Positions 1 to 6,394 of a DNA stretch of 10,358 nt are shown piece by piece; the first letter of the stretch is position 1; each line of letters begins with the position of its first letter. Below the pieces are notes generated by a model. It was not told the DNA's origin. It ran no database searches and saw only the letters and a program-made list of their open reading frames with translations. This DNA comes from Phoenicibacter congonensis (GTDB taxonomy: Bacteria; Actinomycetota; Coriobacteriia; Coriobacteriales; Eggerthellaceae). The stretch lies in NCBI GenBank assembly GCA_030530045.1, contig JAUMVS010000046.1:1-10358 (forward strand), in the 5' to 3' direction. A program made the translations under genes and the position numbers.

Positions 1-262
1 AACCTACAATGAGGCCCGACTCACGCAGAAGTTTCAGGTGATGTGCCACAGCCGGTGAGCTCATGTCGAGCATTTGCGCGATGCAAGCCGTGCAAAGTTC
101 GGTGTGCGTGAGCATCCAAAAAATGCGAACTCTGTTGACGTCGCCAAGGTGCTTGAACGAGTCGGCGAGGCGGTTGAACTGGTCGACGCGGTCGACGAAG
201 TTCTTCATGACTTTTAGTTCTTTATCGCTTCCATGTGCGTGTTCTAGGTAGTCTTTTGGCAT
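1..262 (-). CDS. ArsR/SmtB-family metal-responsive repressor (3' end outside window)
   Basis: The first 87 residues are visible; the gene runs off the left edge. The sequence fits the ArsR/SmtB winged-helix fold: FKHLGDVNRVRIFWML (about residues 36-51) matches the usual 'F+ALGDxxRLxIL' helix, and SSPAVAHHLKLLRESGLI (68-85) is the DNA-recognition helix. Between them lies ELCTACIA (55-62), the counterpart of the ELCVCD metal-binding motif of CadC and SmtB, but with Cys57 and Cys60 (CxxC) instead of CxC. The start is the ATG at 262-260, preceded by a good AGGAG site. The gene is divergent from the P-type ATPase at 367, the classic layout of a metal-sensing repressor and its efflux pump. In this family metal binding releases the operator. 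The exact metal cannot be told because the C-terminal helix, often a second metal site, is missing from view. Confidence 0.9.
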   Translation of the reverse strand, partial: MPKDYLEHAHGSDKELKVMKNFVDRVDQFNRLADSFKHLGDVNRVRIFWMLTHTELCTACIAQMLDMSSPAVAHHLKLLRESGLIVG

Positions 263-289
263 CTTTGTGTCTCCTTTTTTAAAAATTAT

Positions 290-342
290 AACAATTAAAC
301 AATCTTTTAATTGTTGTGCTATGATTAAGCAGGTTTTTAATC
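290..342. promoter_or_regulatory. Twin palindromic operators for the ArsR-type repressor
   Basis: Two 18-bp sites, ATTAAACAATCTTTTAAT (294-311) and ATTAAGCAGGTTTTTAAT (324-341), agree at 14 of 18 positions and their centres are 30 bp apart, about three helical turns. The first lies in a perfect 10-bp inverted repeat (290-299 and 306-315, 6-bp spacer); the second is GATTAA/TTAATC with an 8-bp spacer. Binding at both would cover the ATPase promoter and the putative repressor promoter. The role as ArsR operators is inferred from position, symmetry and repetition. Confidence 0.7.
317..325 (+). promoter_or_regulatory. Extended -10 promoter of the metal ATPase
   Basis: TGCTATGAT is an extended -10 element (TG at 317-318, hexamer 320-325) between the two operator palindromes; the -35 region is weak and overlaps the first one. 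Transcription would begin near 332, inside the second palindrome. On the other strand TATAAT (290-285) can serve the repressor gene, so one bound repressor could block both promoters. The ATPase ribosome site is GAAAGG at 354-359. Confidence 0.55.
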
Positions 343-366
343 GTATTCATTTCGAAAGGCTTAAAT

Positions 367-2835
367 ATGAGCGCTGGTGAAGAAAAAACATCGTGTTGTT
401 GTGGCGAAAAAGTTACCGCCGAAGAGGCAGAATCCTGCAGTTGTGGCTGCAATCACGACCATCACGAGCACGACCACAAACAAGAGCACGCAGAAGAACC
501 TTGCTGCTGTGGGCACGATCAACATGAGCATGAGCACGAGCATGTTCATGAAGAAAAATGCAGCTGTGGCTGCTGTGACGATGATGATGACGAAGATTGC
601 TGTTGCGGCCATGAGCGCCATCACGAGCATCATCATCACGAAGAAAGCTGCAGTTGTGGTTGTTGTGGCGACGATGACGACGACGATTGCTGCTGCGGCC
701 ATCATCATGAGCATCATGAAGATTCTTGTGGCTGCGGGTGCGGTCACGAACATCATCACCACGATGATGGTTGTGGCTGTGGTTGCTGCGACGATGATGA
801 TGACGACGAAGATGGCTGCTGCTGTTGTTGCGGCGGGCATGTCGATGTTTCGAATGTCCCTAAAAAAGGCCTAACCGACAAGCAAAAAAAGAAGCTTACC
901 ACTGTAATTGTTGCTCTAGTGGCACTCGTCATTGTTAAGCTCGCAGAGCCTTTCATTGCAACTCTGCCTGGCTCTGCTCCCTACTTCACAAACGTAATTC
1001 TTTACGCAATCATTTATTTATTCGTTGGCCATAAAGTCTTAAAACGCGCTGCGAAAAACATTTCCAAGGGCAAAGTTTTCGACGAAAACTTCCTCATGGT
1101 TGTCGCAACGTTGGGCGCGATTTTCATGGGACTTTTGGGCGACGGCGAATTTACAGAAGCCGCTGCTGTAATGATTTTCTACCAGCTTGGCGAGTGGTTT
1201 GAAGATTACGCAGTTGGCAGAAGCCGCAAAAACATCACCGACCTCATGGACATTCGCCCCGATTACGCTAACGTTGAGGTCAACGGCAAGCTTGAGAAAG
1301 TTGACCCTGCGACACTTCCTGCGGGCAGCATTTTCGTAGTTCAACCTGGCGAGAAAATTCCGCTGGACGGCGTTGTTATTGAGGGCAAATCGTCGCTCGA
1401 CACTTCTGCGCTTACTGGAGAAAGCGTGCCTCGCACTGCAAGCGTTGGCGACGACGTCATCAGTGGATGCATTTGCTCTTCTGGCGTTTTGAAAATCAAA
1501 TCGACTAAGGTCTTTGCCGAGTCTACAGTTTCTAAGATTCTCAAGCTTGTGGAAAATGCAAGCGACAGAAAGTCTCATTCCGAAGCATTCATCACTCGTT
1601 TTGCAAAATATTACACACCAGTCGTTTGCTACGCTGCTTTGGCCCTGGCAATTTTGCCACCACTGTTCCTGACATTCACGGGGCAGGGCGCCGACTGGCT
1701 CGACTGGATTTATCGTGCACTCACGTTCCTGATTATCAGCTGCCCTTGCGCGCTCGTCATCAGTGTTCCGCTTTCTTTCTTCGCGGGCATTGGTTGCGCA
1801 AGCAAAAATGGTGTTCTTGTTAAGGGCTCAAATTATCTCGAGGCTCTTTCGCAAATTGACACTATCGTGTTCGACAAAACTGGCACCCTCACGCAGGGCG
1901 TGTTCAAGGTTGTTGACGTTGACCTGGCAAATGTTGACGTTCTTGAAGGCATTGATGTGGAGGAAACGCTTTCTGAGGGTCACGATTTTGATGACGACCA
2001 GCGCAAGGTTCTCGTGCTGGCGGCCTACGCCGAAAGTGCTTCTTCGCACCCAATCGCAAAGAGCATCGTGGCTTCAGTCAAAGAAGAGCTCGACCGCAAC
2101 AAGCTGGCAAATGTTCTTGAAGTCAGCGCTCAAGGAGTTTCCGCGGAAGTCTCGGGGCATTTGGTGAAAGTTGGAAAGCAGGCTTTCGTCTCAGCCGATG
2201 CTGCACCTCAAGCGATTGCAAAACATGGCACTATCGTGCATGTTTCAGTTGATGATCACCTGGTTGGAACAATTGCAATTGCCGACATCATTAAAGACAC
2301 AAGCGCTCAAGCGCTTAAGGAAATTAAGGCAGAAGGCGTCGCTAAGACAGTAATGCTCACTGGCGACAATGAAGACGCTGCAAAATTTGTTGCTGACCAA
2401 ATTGGCATCGATGAAGTTCATGCGAACCTTCTTCCAGAAAACAAGGTCGAGCGCGTCGAGCAAATCAAAGCTGCTATTAATGACGAGAAGCGCAATGTTG
2501 CATTTGTTGGCGACGGCATTAACGACGCTCCTGTTTTGATGCGCGCCGATGTTGGCATTGCAATGGGCGCGATGGGTTCCGACGCTGCAATTGAAGCTGC
2601 CGATGTTGTGCTCATGGACGACAATCCTCTGTCAATTGCAAAATCGGTCAAGATTTCACGTAAGTCGATGAGAATCGTTCGCGAAAACATCGTGTTCTCA
2701 CTAACAGTAAAGGCACTTTGCTTGATTCTTGGCGCGATTGGTCTTGCGACGATGTACCTTGCAATCTTTGCAGACGTTGGCGTCATGATCATCGCCGTCC
2801 TTAACGCAATGCGCTGCCTTCGCATTAAAGCATAA
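367..2835 (+). CDS. Zn/Cd/Pb-type P1B ATPase (ZntA/CadA type) with giant Cys/His/Asp-rich N-terminal tail
   Basis: This 822-residue heavy-metal efflux pump exports divalent soft metals across the cytoplasmic membrane at the cost of ATP. Visible parts in order: metal-binding tail (10-158), two extra N-terminal membrane helices (about 178-200 and 206-222), helices M1-M2 (241-278), actuator domain with TGES (350-353), M3 (about 416-437), M4 with the transport motif CPC (459-461), phosphorylation site DKTGT (Asp503), nucleotide-domain HP (561-562), hinge GDGIND (715-720), and M5-M6 with Lys782 and the DVG Asp803. The Lys and Asp match those that mark the Zn/Cd/Pb subgroup (ZntA K693 and D714), which argues against copper. 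There is no GMxCxxC ferredoxin-like metal domain; the tail replaces it. The gene is divergent from an ArsR-type repressor and probably metal-induced. Start ATG has GAAAGG 7 nt upstream. Confidence 0.95.
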   Translation: MSAGEEKTSCCCGEKVTAEEAESCSCGCNHDHHEHDHKQEHAEEPCCCGHDQHEHEHEHVHEEKCSCGCCDDDDDEDCCCGHERHHEHHHHEESCSCGCCGDDDDDDCCCGHHHEHHEDSCGCGCGHEHHHHDDGCGCGCCDDDDDDEDGCCCCCGGHVDVSNVPKKGLTDKQKKKLTTVIVALVALVIVKLAEPFIATLPGSAPYFTNVILYAIIYLFVGHKVLKRAAKNISKGKVFDENFLMVVATLGAIFMGLLGDGEFTEAAAVMIFYQLGEWFEDYAVGRSRKNITDLMDIRPDYANVEVNGKLEKVDPATLPAGSIFVVQPGEKIPLDGVVIEGKSSLDTSALTGESVPRTASVGDDVISGCICSSGVLKIKSTKVFAESTVSKILKLVENASDRKSHSEAFITRFAKYYTPVVCYAALALAILPPLFLTFTGQGADWLDWIYRALTFLIISCPCALVISVPLSFFAGIGCASKNGVLVKGSNYLEALSQIDTIVFDKTGTLTQGVFKVVDVDLANVDVLEGIDVEETLSEGHDFDDDQRKVLVLAAYAESASSHPIAKSIVASVKEELDRNKLANVLEVSAQGVSAEVSGHLVKVGKQAFVSADAAPQAIAKHGTIVHVSVDDHLVGTIAIADIIKDTSAQALKEIKAEGVAKTVMLTGDNEDAAKFVADQIGIDEVHANLLPENKVERVEQIKAAINDEKRNVAFVGDGINDAPVLMRADVGIAMGAMGSDAAIEAADVVLMDDNPLSIAKSVKISRKSMRIVRENIVFSLTVKALCLILGAIGLATMYLAIFADVGVMIIAVLNAMRCLRIKA
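394..840 (+). repeat. Modular Cys/His/Asp repeat region coding the ATPase metal-binding tail
   Basis: Residues 10-158 of the ATPase are built from degenerate tandem modules. The core module is CSCGCC, then 6-8 acidic residues, then CCCGH and a His/Glu-rich stretch: units at residues 24-64 (acid run missing), 65-94, 95-120, a short 121-135, and 136-158. I count 35 Cys and 30 His before residue 159, with acid runs at 71-77, 102-107 and 142-149. Synonymous codons alternate within the runs (GAC/GAT, CAC/CAT, TGC/TGT), so these are not simple recent triplet expansions. The opposite strand also stays open here as a by-product of composition. Confidence 0.9.
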
Positions 2836-2839
2836 AAAT

Positions 2840-2883
2840 GAGGGGTGCACCCCTCCGTCACGTCGGTGGGACTCACCCCTCTG
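2840..2883 (-). terminator. Structured repeat copy 1, terminator-like on minus strand
   Basis: A 44-bp element that starts 5 bp after the ATPase stop codon. It contains the perfect palindrome GAGGGGTGCACCCCTC, and its ends can also pair (GAGGGGTG with CACCCCTC). Read on the minus strand, the GC-rich hairpin is followed by ATTTTTAT, so it fits an intrinsic terminator for transcripts coming from the prepilin peptidase side. Identical to copy 2 over all 44 bp. Confidence 0.65.
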
Positions 2884-2915
2884 TTGACTTAAATCATAAC
2901 ACTTTGAATTGAAAA

Positions 2916-2959
2916 GAGGGGTGCACCCCTCCGTCACGTCGGTGGGACTCACCCCTCTG
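2916..2959 (-). terminator. Structured repeat copy 2, terminator-like on minus strand
   Basis: An exact copy of the element at 2840, offset 76 bp, with unrelated AT-rich sequence between them. On the minus strand the terminal hairpin runs into CTTTTC. On the plus strand it is followed by GATACTTTTATT, so weak action in that direction is also possible. Unlike copy 1, the outer stem is extended to 9 bp (AGAGGGGTG/CACCCCTCT). Confidence 0.65.
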
Positions 2960-2989
2960 ATACTTTTATTATTGCATAAAACAAAAAAA

Positions 2990-3032
2990 GAGGGGCATCC
3001 CCCCCGTCAAGTCGGCGGGGCTTACCCCTCTG
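2990..3032 (-). terminator. Structured repeat copy 3 (diverged), strongest minus-strand terminator
   Basis: A 43-bp diverged copy. The core CCGTCA-GTCGG and the outer AGAGGGG/CCCCTCT arms are kept, while internal bases changed in ways that keep G-C stems (GGGG-CTTA-CCCC, and GGGG-CAT-CCCC). On the minus strand the last hairpin ends in CCCCTC and a run of seven T, then GTTTT. It is the first of the three met by transcription from the prepilin peptidase side. Confidence 0.7.
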
Positions 3033-3035
3033 GAT

Positions 3036-3071
3036 GCCGAGCGTGCGGTTTATTCCATTCACTCGGCTTTT
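3036..3071 (+). terminator. Candidate plus-strand terminator for the ATPase
   Basis: GCCGAG (3036-3041) pairs with CTCGGC (3062-3067), followed directly by TTTT. The loop is 20 nt and the stem only 6 bp, so it is weak, but it is the only plus-oriented stem with an adjacent T-run after the ATPase. Confidence 0.35.
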
Positions 3072-3076
3072 GACAT

Positions 3077-3116
3077 TTATTACAGGTAACCCGTGAAGAT
3101 TACCTACAGGTAATAA
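3077..3116. repeat. Bulged inverted repeat with internal TACAGGTAA direct repeat
   Basis: The left arm TTATTACAGGTAA (3077-3089) pairs with TTACCT (3100-3105) and GTAATAA (3110-3116), leaving a 4-base bulge. It also contains ATTACCT-AC-AGGTAAT (3099-3114) and the 9-bp direct repeat TACAGGTAA at 3081 and 3105, 24 bp apart. There is no T-run, so it looks more like a protein-binding site or RNA structure than a terminator. Function unknown. Confidence 0.5.
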
Positions 3117-3139
3117 TCAGGGGCACCCATGTCTTTTTG

Positions 3140-3155
3140 GAGGGTTTTGGCCCTC
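3140..3155. repeat. Small hairpin GAGGG/CCCTC
   Basis: GAGGG and CCCTC flank a TTTTGG loop. No T-run follows on either strand. It may be part of the 3' end structure of the minus-strand transcript. Confidence 0.35.
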
Positions 3156-3216
3156 AACTAAAATCATTATTGCAGATATCCTGAGTTCTCTCAACCTGCC
3201 GGGCAATTGTGGCGGA

Positions 3217-3678
3217 TTAAAGAAGCATTAGCGCGAGGCTCACGGCTGCATAGCCGATTGCATAAAAAGGGACGAAAGGGTAGGCCGCATGTTCGGCCTG
3301 CTCTTTATTTTTTGCAGCGATGATGCCGTGAAAACCGAGGAAGAGCGAAAACGCAACGATTAGCGCGATGAGCAGCGGCTCAATTCCCAAAAATAGTGAT
3401 GATGCTGCGATGATTTTGATGTCGCCGCCGCCAAACATTTCCATGTGGAACTTCCGCTCGAGAAAAACAGTGAGCGCTAGCAGCAAAAGAAAAACGCATG
3501 TCGAGGAAATGAGCCGAAGCAAGAGTTGCATCCACTGCACATCGCCGATGATCGCGGAATAAAGCAGTACGAACACCACAAAGACGATTGCGAGCACGGC
3601 AGGCCAAAGGTCTGAAACCATCCAGGTTTTCGCATCTTGAATTGCCGCACATAAAACAAGCAGCAATGAGAAAAACAT
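3217..3678 (-). CDS. Stand-alone type IV prepilin peptidase (A24 family, TadV/CpaA-like)
   Basis: This 153-residue integral membrane protein is almost all hydrophobic helices. It has the two catalytic aspartates of the A24 aspartic peptidases: Asp15 in AAIQDAKT near the end of the first helix, and Asp86 in the GxGD motif FGGGDIK (82-88). YPFVPFYAIGYA (133-144) matches the C-terminal 'PF-PF-A-G' segment of the family. It lacks the N-terminal methyltransferase domain of PilD, and its length fits the short TadV/CpaA peptidases that cut leaders from Flp-type pilins. No pilin genes are in view. The gene lies 65 bp after purA on the same strand. The start is uncertain: no ribosome site precedes ATG 3678, and the codon lies in a perfect hairpin. 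Confidence 0.85.
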   Translation of the reverse strand: MFFSLLLVLCAAIQDAKTWMVSDLWPAVLAIVFVVFVLLYSAIIGDVQWMQLLLRLISSTCVFLLLLALTVFLERKFHMEMFGGGDIKIIAASSLFLGIEPLLIALIVAFSLFLGFHGIIAAKNKEQAEHAAYPFVPFYAIGYAAVSLALMLL

Positions 3679-3686
3679 TGCTGCTT
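3658..3686 (-). promoter_or_regulatory. Perfect 11-bp hairpin over the prepilin peptidase start codon
   Basis: On the minus strand AAGCAGCAATG (3686-3676) pairs with CATTGCTGCTT (3668-3658) around a 7-nt loop; the ATG is the last three bases of the left arm. The stem is followed by GTTTTAT, so it could also be a weak terminator for purA transcripts. Either way it should lower expression of the peptidase. Confidence 0.6.
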
Positions 3687-3743
3687 GATTGATTGCTGTA
3701 GTTAGTGCGCTAATTTTAGTCTCTAGCCGGTAGAATTCTTGAA

Positions 3744-5048
3744 CTATCGAATGATTGTTTGGTTTCTGTCAGGACCAGTTGAGACATACTTCATTTTTAC
3801 GCCGACAATTTTTTCGAGGTAGTTGATGTAGCTCTTCGCATTTTCTGGAAGTTCATCAAATGATTTTGCCTCGGTGATGTCTTGACCTTTCCACCCAGGC
3901 AGTTCTTCATAAACTGGCTTTGCATGGAACAGAACCGATTGCTGCATTGGAAAGTAGTCATATCTCTCGCCGTTGCACTCGTAGGCAACGCAAACTTTCA
4001 GCGTGTCAAAAGCAGAAAGAACGTCGAGTTTTGTGAGCGCGATTTCGGTGAGACCGTGAATGTCGGCAGCGTATCTTCCGACAACCGCGTCGAACCAGCC
4101 ACAGCGACGTTTTCTGCCAGTTGTTGTGCCGAATTCGTGACCAACTTGGCAAAGTGTTTCGCCGTCAACTGCGTCTTGGCCAGTGCCGCCGTTTTCCTCA
4201 AAGAAAAGCTCAGTTGGGAAAGGGCCTTCGCCAACGCGTGTTGTGTAGGCTTTCATGATTCCCAAAACGCTGTCGATGCGAGTTGGGCCAACGCCAGAAC
4301 CTGTGCAAGCGCCGCCTGAGCAGCAGCTTGATGATGTGACGAATGGGTAGGTGCCGTGGTCGACGTCGAGCATTGTGCCTTGAGCGCCCTCGAACAAAAT
4401 GTTTTTGCCTTCGCGCATTGCGTCGTTTAGAAGTTGCGCAGTTTCAGTGACGTGCTTGCCAAGAATGCGAGCGTAATCGAGGTATTCCTCGAGAATTTCT
4501 TCAACTGAGAATGTCTGCAAGCCATAAACTTTGCTCAAAATTGCGTTTGTTCTTTCAAGAACAGTTTCGAGCTTCAGCTTGAAGATCTTTTCGTCAAGCA
4601 GGTCTTGCATTCTGATGCCACGGCGTGCAACTTTGTCCTGGTAGCAAGGGCCAATGCCGCGCTTTGTGGTGCCAATCTTGTTTTTGCCGAGGCGCTTTTC
4701 GTCGGCGCCGTCGAGAACCTTGTGGTAGGGCATGATGACGTGTGCATCGCAAGAAATCTTCAAGCGCTCGCAGCTGATGCCAAGGCTGTTTAACATGGCC
4801 ATTTCTTTAACGAGAACGCCAGGGTCAATGACGCATCCGTTGCCAATTACAGGCGTGCAGTTTTCATACATAACGCCCGACGGCATGAGGTGCAAACCCA
4901 GCTTTGTGTCTCCAACAATAACCGTGTGACCAGCGTTGTTTCCGCCGGCGCAACGCACGACGTAGTCGTAGTCGCCAGAAATTAAGTCGGTGATTTTACC
5001 TTTGCCTTCATCGCCCCATTGTGTGCCGACGATTACTGTTGCTGACAT
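3744..5048 (-). CDS. purA: Adenylosuccinate synthetase
   Basis: A cytoplasmic enzyme that joins IMP and aspartate with GTP to form adenylosuccinate, the first committed step to AMP. The 434 residues are full length for the family. Motifs seen: GTQWGDEGKGK (8-18) with catalytic Asp13, AGHT (39-42) with catalytic His41, FEGAQGTMLDVDHGTYPFVT (219-238), GTTTGRKRRCGW (307-318), the guanine-contacting TKLD (339-342) and STGPDR (423-428). The start at 5048 is set by AAGGAG six bases upstream and by alignment of MSATVIVGTQWGDEGKGK with the family start. It probably has its own promoter in the 101-bp gap to the preceding gene. Nothing looks broken. Confidence 0.98.
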   Translation of the reverse strand: MSATVIVGTQWGDEGKGKITDLISGDYDYVVRCAGGNNAGHTVIVGDTKLGLHLMPSGVMYENCTPVIGNGCVIDPGVLVKEMAMLNSLGISCERLKISCDAHVIMPYHKVLDGADEKRLGKNKIGTTKRGIGPCYQDKVARRGIRMQDLLDEKIFKLKLETVLERTNAILSKVYGLQTFSVEEILEEYLDYARILGKHVTETAQLLNDAMREGKNILFEGAQGTMLDVDHGTYPFVTSSSCCSGGACTGSGVGPTRIDSVLGIMKAYTTRVGEGPFPTELFFEENGGTGQDAVDGETLCQVGHEFGTTTGRKRRCGWFDAVVGRYAADIHGLTEIALTKLDVLSAFDTLKVCVAYECNGERYDYFPMQQSVLFHAKPVYEELPGWKGQDITEAKSFDELPENAKSYINYLEKIVGVKMKYVSTGPDRNQTIIR

Positions 5049-5080
5049 GTTTTCTCCTTTATTGCAAGTTTGACAACATA

Positions 5081-5088
5081 ATTTTATA
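5081..5088 (-). promoter_or_regulatory. Candidate -10 of purA promoter
   Basis: TATAAAAT on the minus strand lies 33 bp before the purA ATG, at a workable distance, but I find no good -35 at the usual spacing. Just upstream, AACGC and GCGTT flank the palindrome AGCATGCT. Confidence 0.3.
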
Positions 5089-5149
5089 ACGCAAGGCTAG
5101 CATGCTCGCGTTTTTTCAACATCTTTTTGAATTTCATCGAAGCCGCGCG

Positions 5150-6295
5150 CTATTTAGATTTTGAGTCGACGTAGTTTTTGACGCTTTTATAAATTGAGTC
5201 GCGCTCTTTCATGTCGAGATCAAAGCCCTCGATGTTGCCCTCGCGGTTAGAGTTGTATTGCTCGTCAATGATCTCGGGCAATTTTTTGTTCCACGTTTTC
5301 GAAATCGTGACAGCCGCTTCTTTTAGCTGGTTGTATTTATCGTTTTGCTCCTGCAGTGTCTCTTTGTTGCGGTCAACATAGGCATTCGCCACGTTGATTG
5401 TCGCCTCCTGCGCCGCGATGATGTCGTCGCAATATTCCACGTAGCCATTCATCAGCTCATCATCGAGATTTAGCTTGTTGTTTTGTGACGAAAGATAAAT
5501 GATGTCGTTGAATTTCTGCTTTGCGCTGGCAGCTAACGTTTTTGCTTCTGTGGCGGAATCGATTGCCTTTTTCACTTCGTCGGTGCTAGTTGACGAGAGA
5601 TACTGCGAAGCCTCGCGGTCTTTTGAGTCGGCATCAACAAGCAGCGACATTGCGCTTTCCGCTGACTCTTTGGCAGTGATAAATGGGTTTGCATAATAGT
5701 TCACATCTTGGAAAGTTGCGATTAACGACAGTTCTTTATTGATGAGCGTAATCGCATTGTTTGCCGCCTCTTTCTCAGCTGGAGTTGCGATTTCTTGAAG
5801 CGTCGCCTCGATTGATGACTTGTCTTTTTCAAGAGTCTCTTTGGCTTTTGCTGCCTTGCCACTCAAGGTTGAAAGTTTGTCGGCAGTGATGTTTACGCCC
5901 AAGTCATCAAGGTCATTTTTCAGAAGAAGTTGCAGAGTTTCTCGCAGGTCGGAGAGGTCATCCGAGGTCTTCTGTACCTCTTTAATTTGGTTGAATAGCT
6001 TGTCGTTTGAACCCGATTGCGTTTGGATAAACGACGCCACGCTCAAAATCACCGCGATGAGCACTGCCAAAACAACAAACGAAACACCCGCAATTGCGAT
6101 TGCTTTGCTATGCAAGCGCTTCTTTTTCTTCTTGGCAACTGCTTCAGGCGAAATTTCCCAAGGGGATGGTGCCTTCTCGTTTTCCTCTGTTAGCTTTTTG
6201 CTTTCAAGAACATTGAACGAAATTTCGTTTGAAGAACCAATCGTTTTATCTTTGATGTGAAAACTTTTGAATATTTTCTTGTTTTCATTGTTCAT
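5150..6295 (-). CDS. Unrecognised single-pass membrane protein with long extracytoplasmic helical domain
   Basis: I do not recognise this 381-residue protein. A hydrophilic cytoplasmic part (1-54) leads to a basic patch KKKKKRLHSK (55-64) and one membrane helix (about 65-90). The positive patch before the helix predicts N-inside, C-outside. The remaining 290 residues are rich in Glu, Lys, Asp, Ser, Ala and Leu with few Gly or Pro and no Cys, which suggests a helical, coiled-coil-like extracytoplasmic domain. No catalytic motif is visible. It follows the membrane-anchored deacetylase on the same strand (99-bp gap), so a cell-envelope role is possible but only inferred. No ribosome site precedes ATG 6295; the bases before it (AATTAATCA) nearly repeat those before the deacetylase start. 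Confidence 0.75.
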   Translation of the reverse strand: MNNENKKIFKSFHIKDKTIGSSNEISFNVLESKKLTEENEKAPSPWEISPEAVAKKKKKRLHSKAIAIAGVSFVVLAVLIAVILSVASFIQTQSGSNDKLFNQIKEVQKTSDDLSDLRETLQLLLKNDLDDLGVNITADKLSTLSGKAAKAKETLEKDKSSIEATLQEIATPAEKEAANNAITLINKELSLIATFQDVNYYANPFITAKESAESAMSLLVDADSKDREASQYLSSTSTDEVKKAIDSATEAKTLAASAKQKFNDIIYLSSQNNKLNLDDELMNGYVEYCDDIIAAQEATINVANAYVDRNKETLQEQNDKYNQLKEAAVTISKTWNKKLPEIIDEQYNSNREGNIEGFDLDMKERDSIYKSVKNYVDSKSK

Positions 6296-6394
6296 TGATT
6301 AATTGGTCTTAAGGTCGCTTGCTCTCGTGTTTTTAACTTTGATTTTGAGTTTGGGCTATTGCGGCAGTGTTTGACCAGCTAGCGCACTGATTTT

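Larger units (their letters stand above)
2836..3216. other. Gene-free convergent region with structured repeats
   Basis: No convincing gene lies between the convergent ATPase and prepilin peptidase. The region holds three copies of a 43-44 bp structured repeat (2840, 2916, 2990), a candidate plus-strand terminator (3036-3071), a bulged inverted repeat (3077-3116) and a short hairpin (3140-3155). I see nothing in 3156-3216. Confidence 0.75.

Noticed and set aside
361..840. Long minus-strand reading frame opposite the ATPase tail (159 residues, very hydrophobic)
   Set aside because: It is the complement of GAY, CAY and TGY codon runs, which read as Val, Ile, Met, Ala and Thr. It has no family likeness and no ribosome site, and the plus frame is clearly a P-type ATPase.
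2701..2952. Minus-strand frames beginning MSPTDVTEGCTP within the repeats
   Set aside because: The shared start comes from the structured repeat itself, and the frames then run into the antisense of the ATPase. There is no independent coding evidence.
2840..3032. CRISPR array made of the three 43-44 bp repeats
   Set aside because: The gaps are about 30 bp, but the copies are GC-rich stacked hairpins with terminator features, the third copy is diverged inside, and there are only three copies with no cas genes nearby.
3129..3161. Ten-codon plus frame MSFWRVLALN as a leader peptide
   Set aside because: No plus-strand gene lies downstream for it to control, and the ribosome site is poor.
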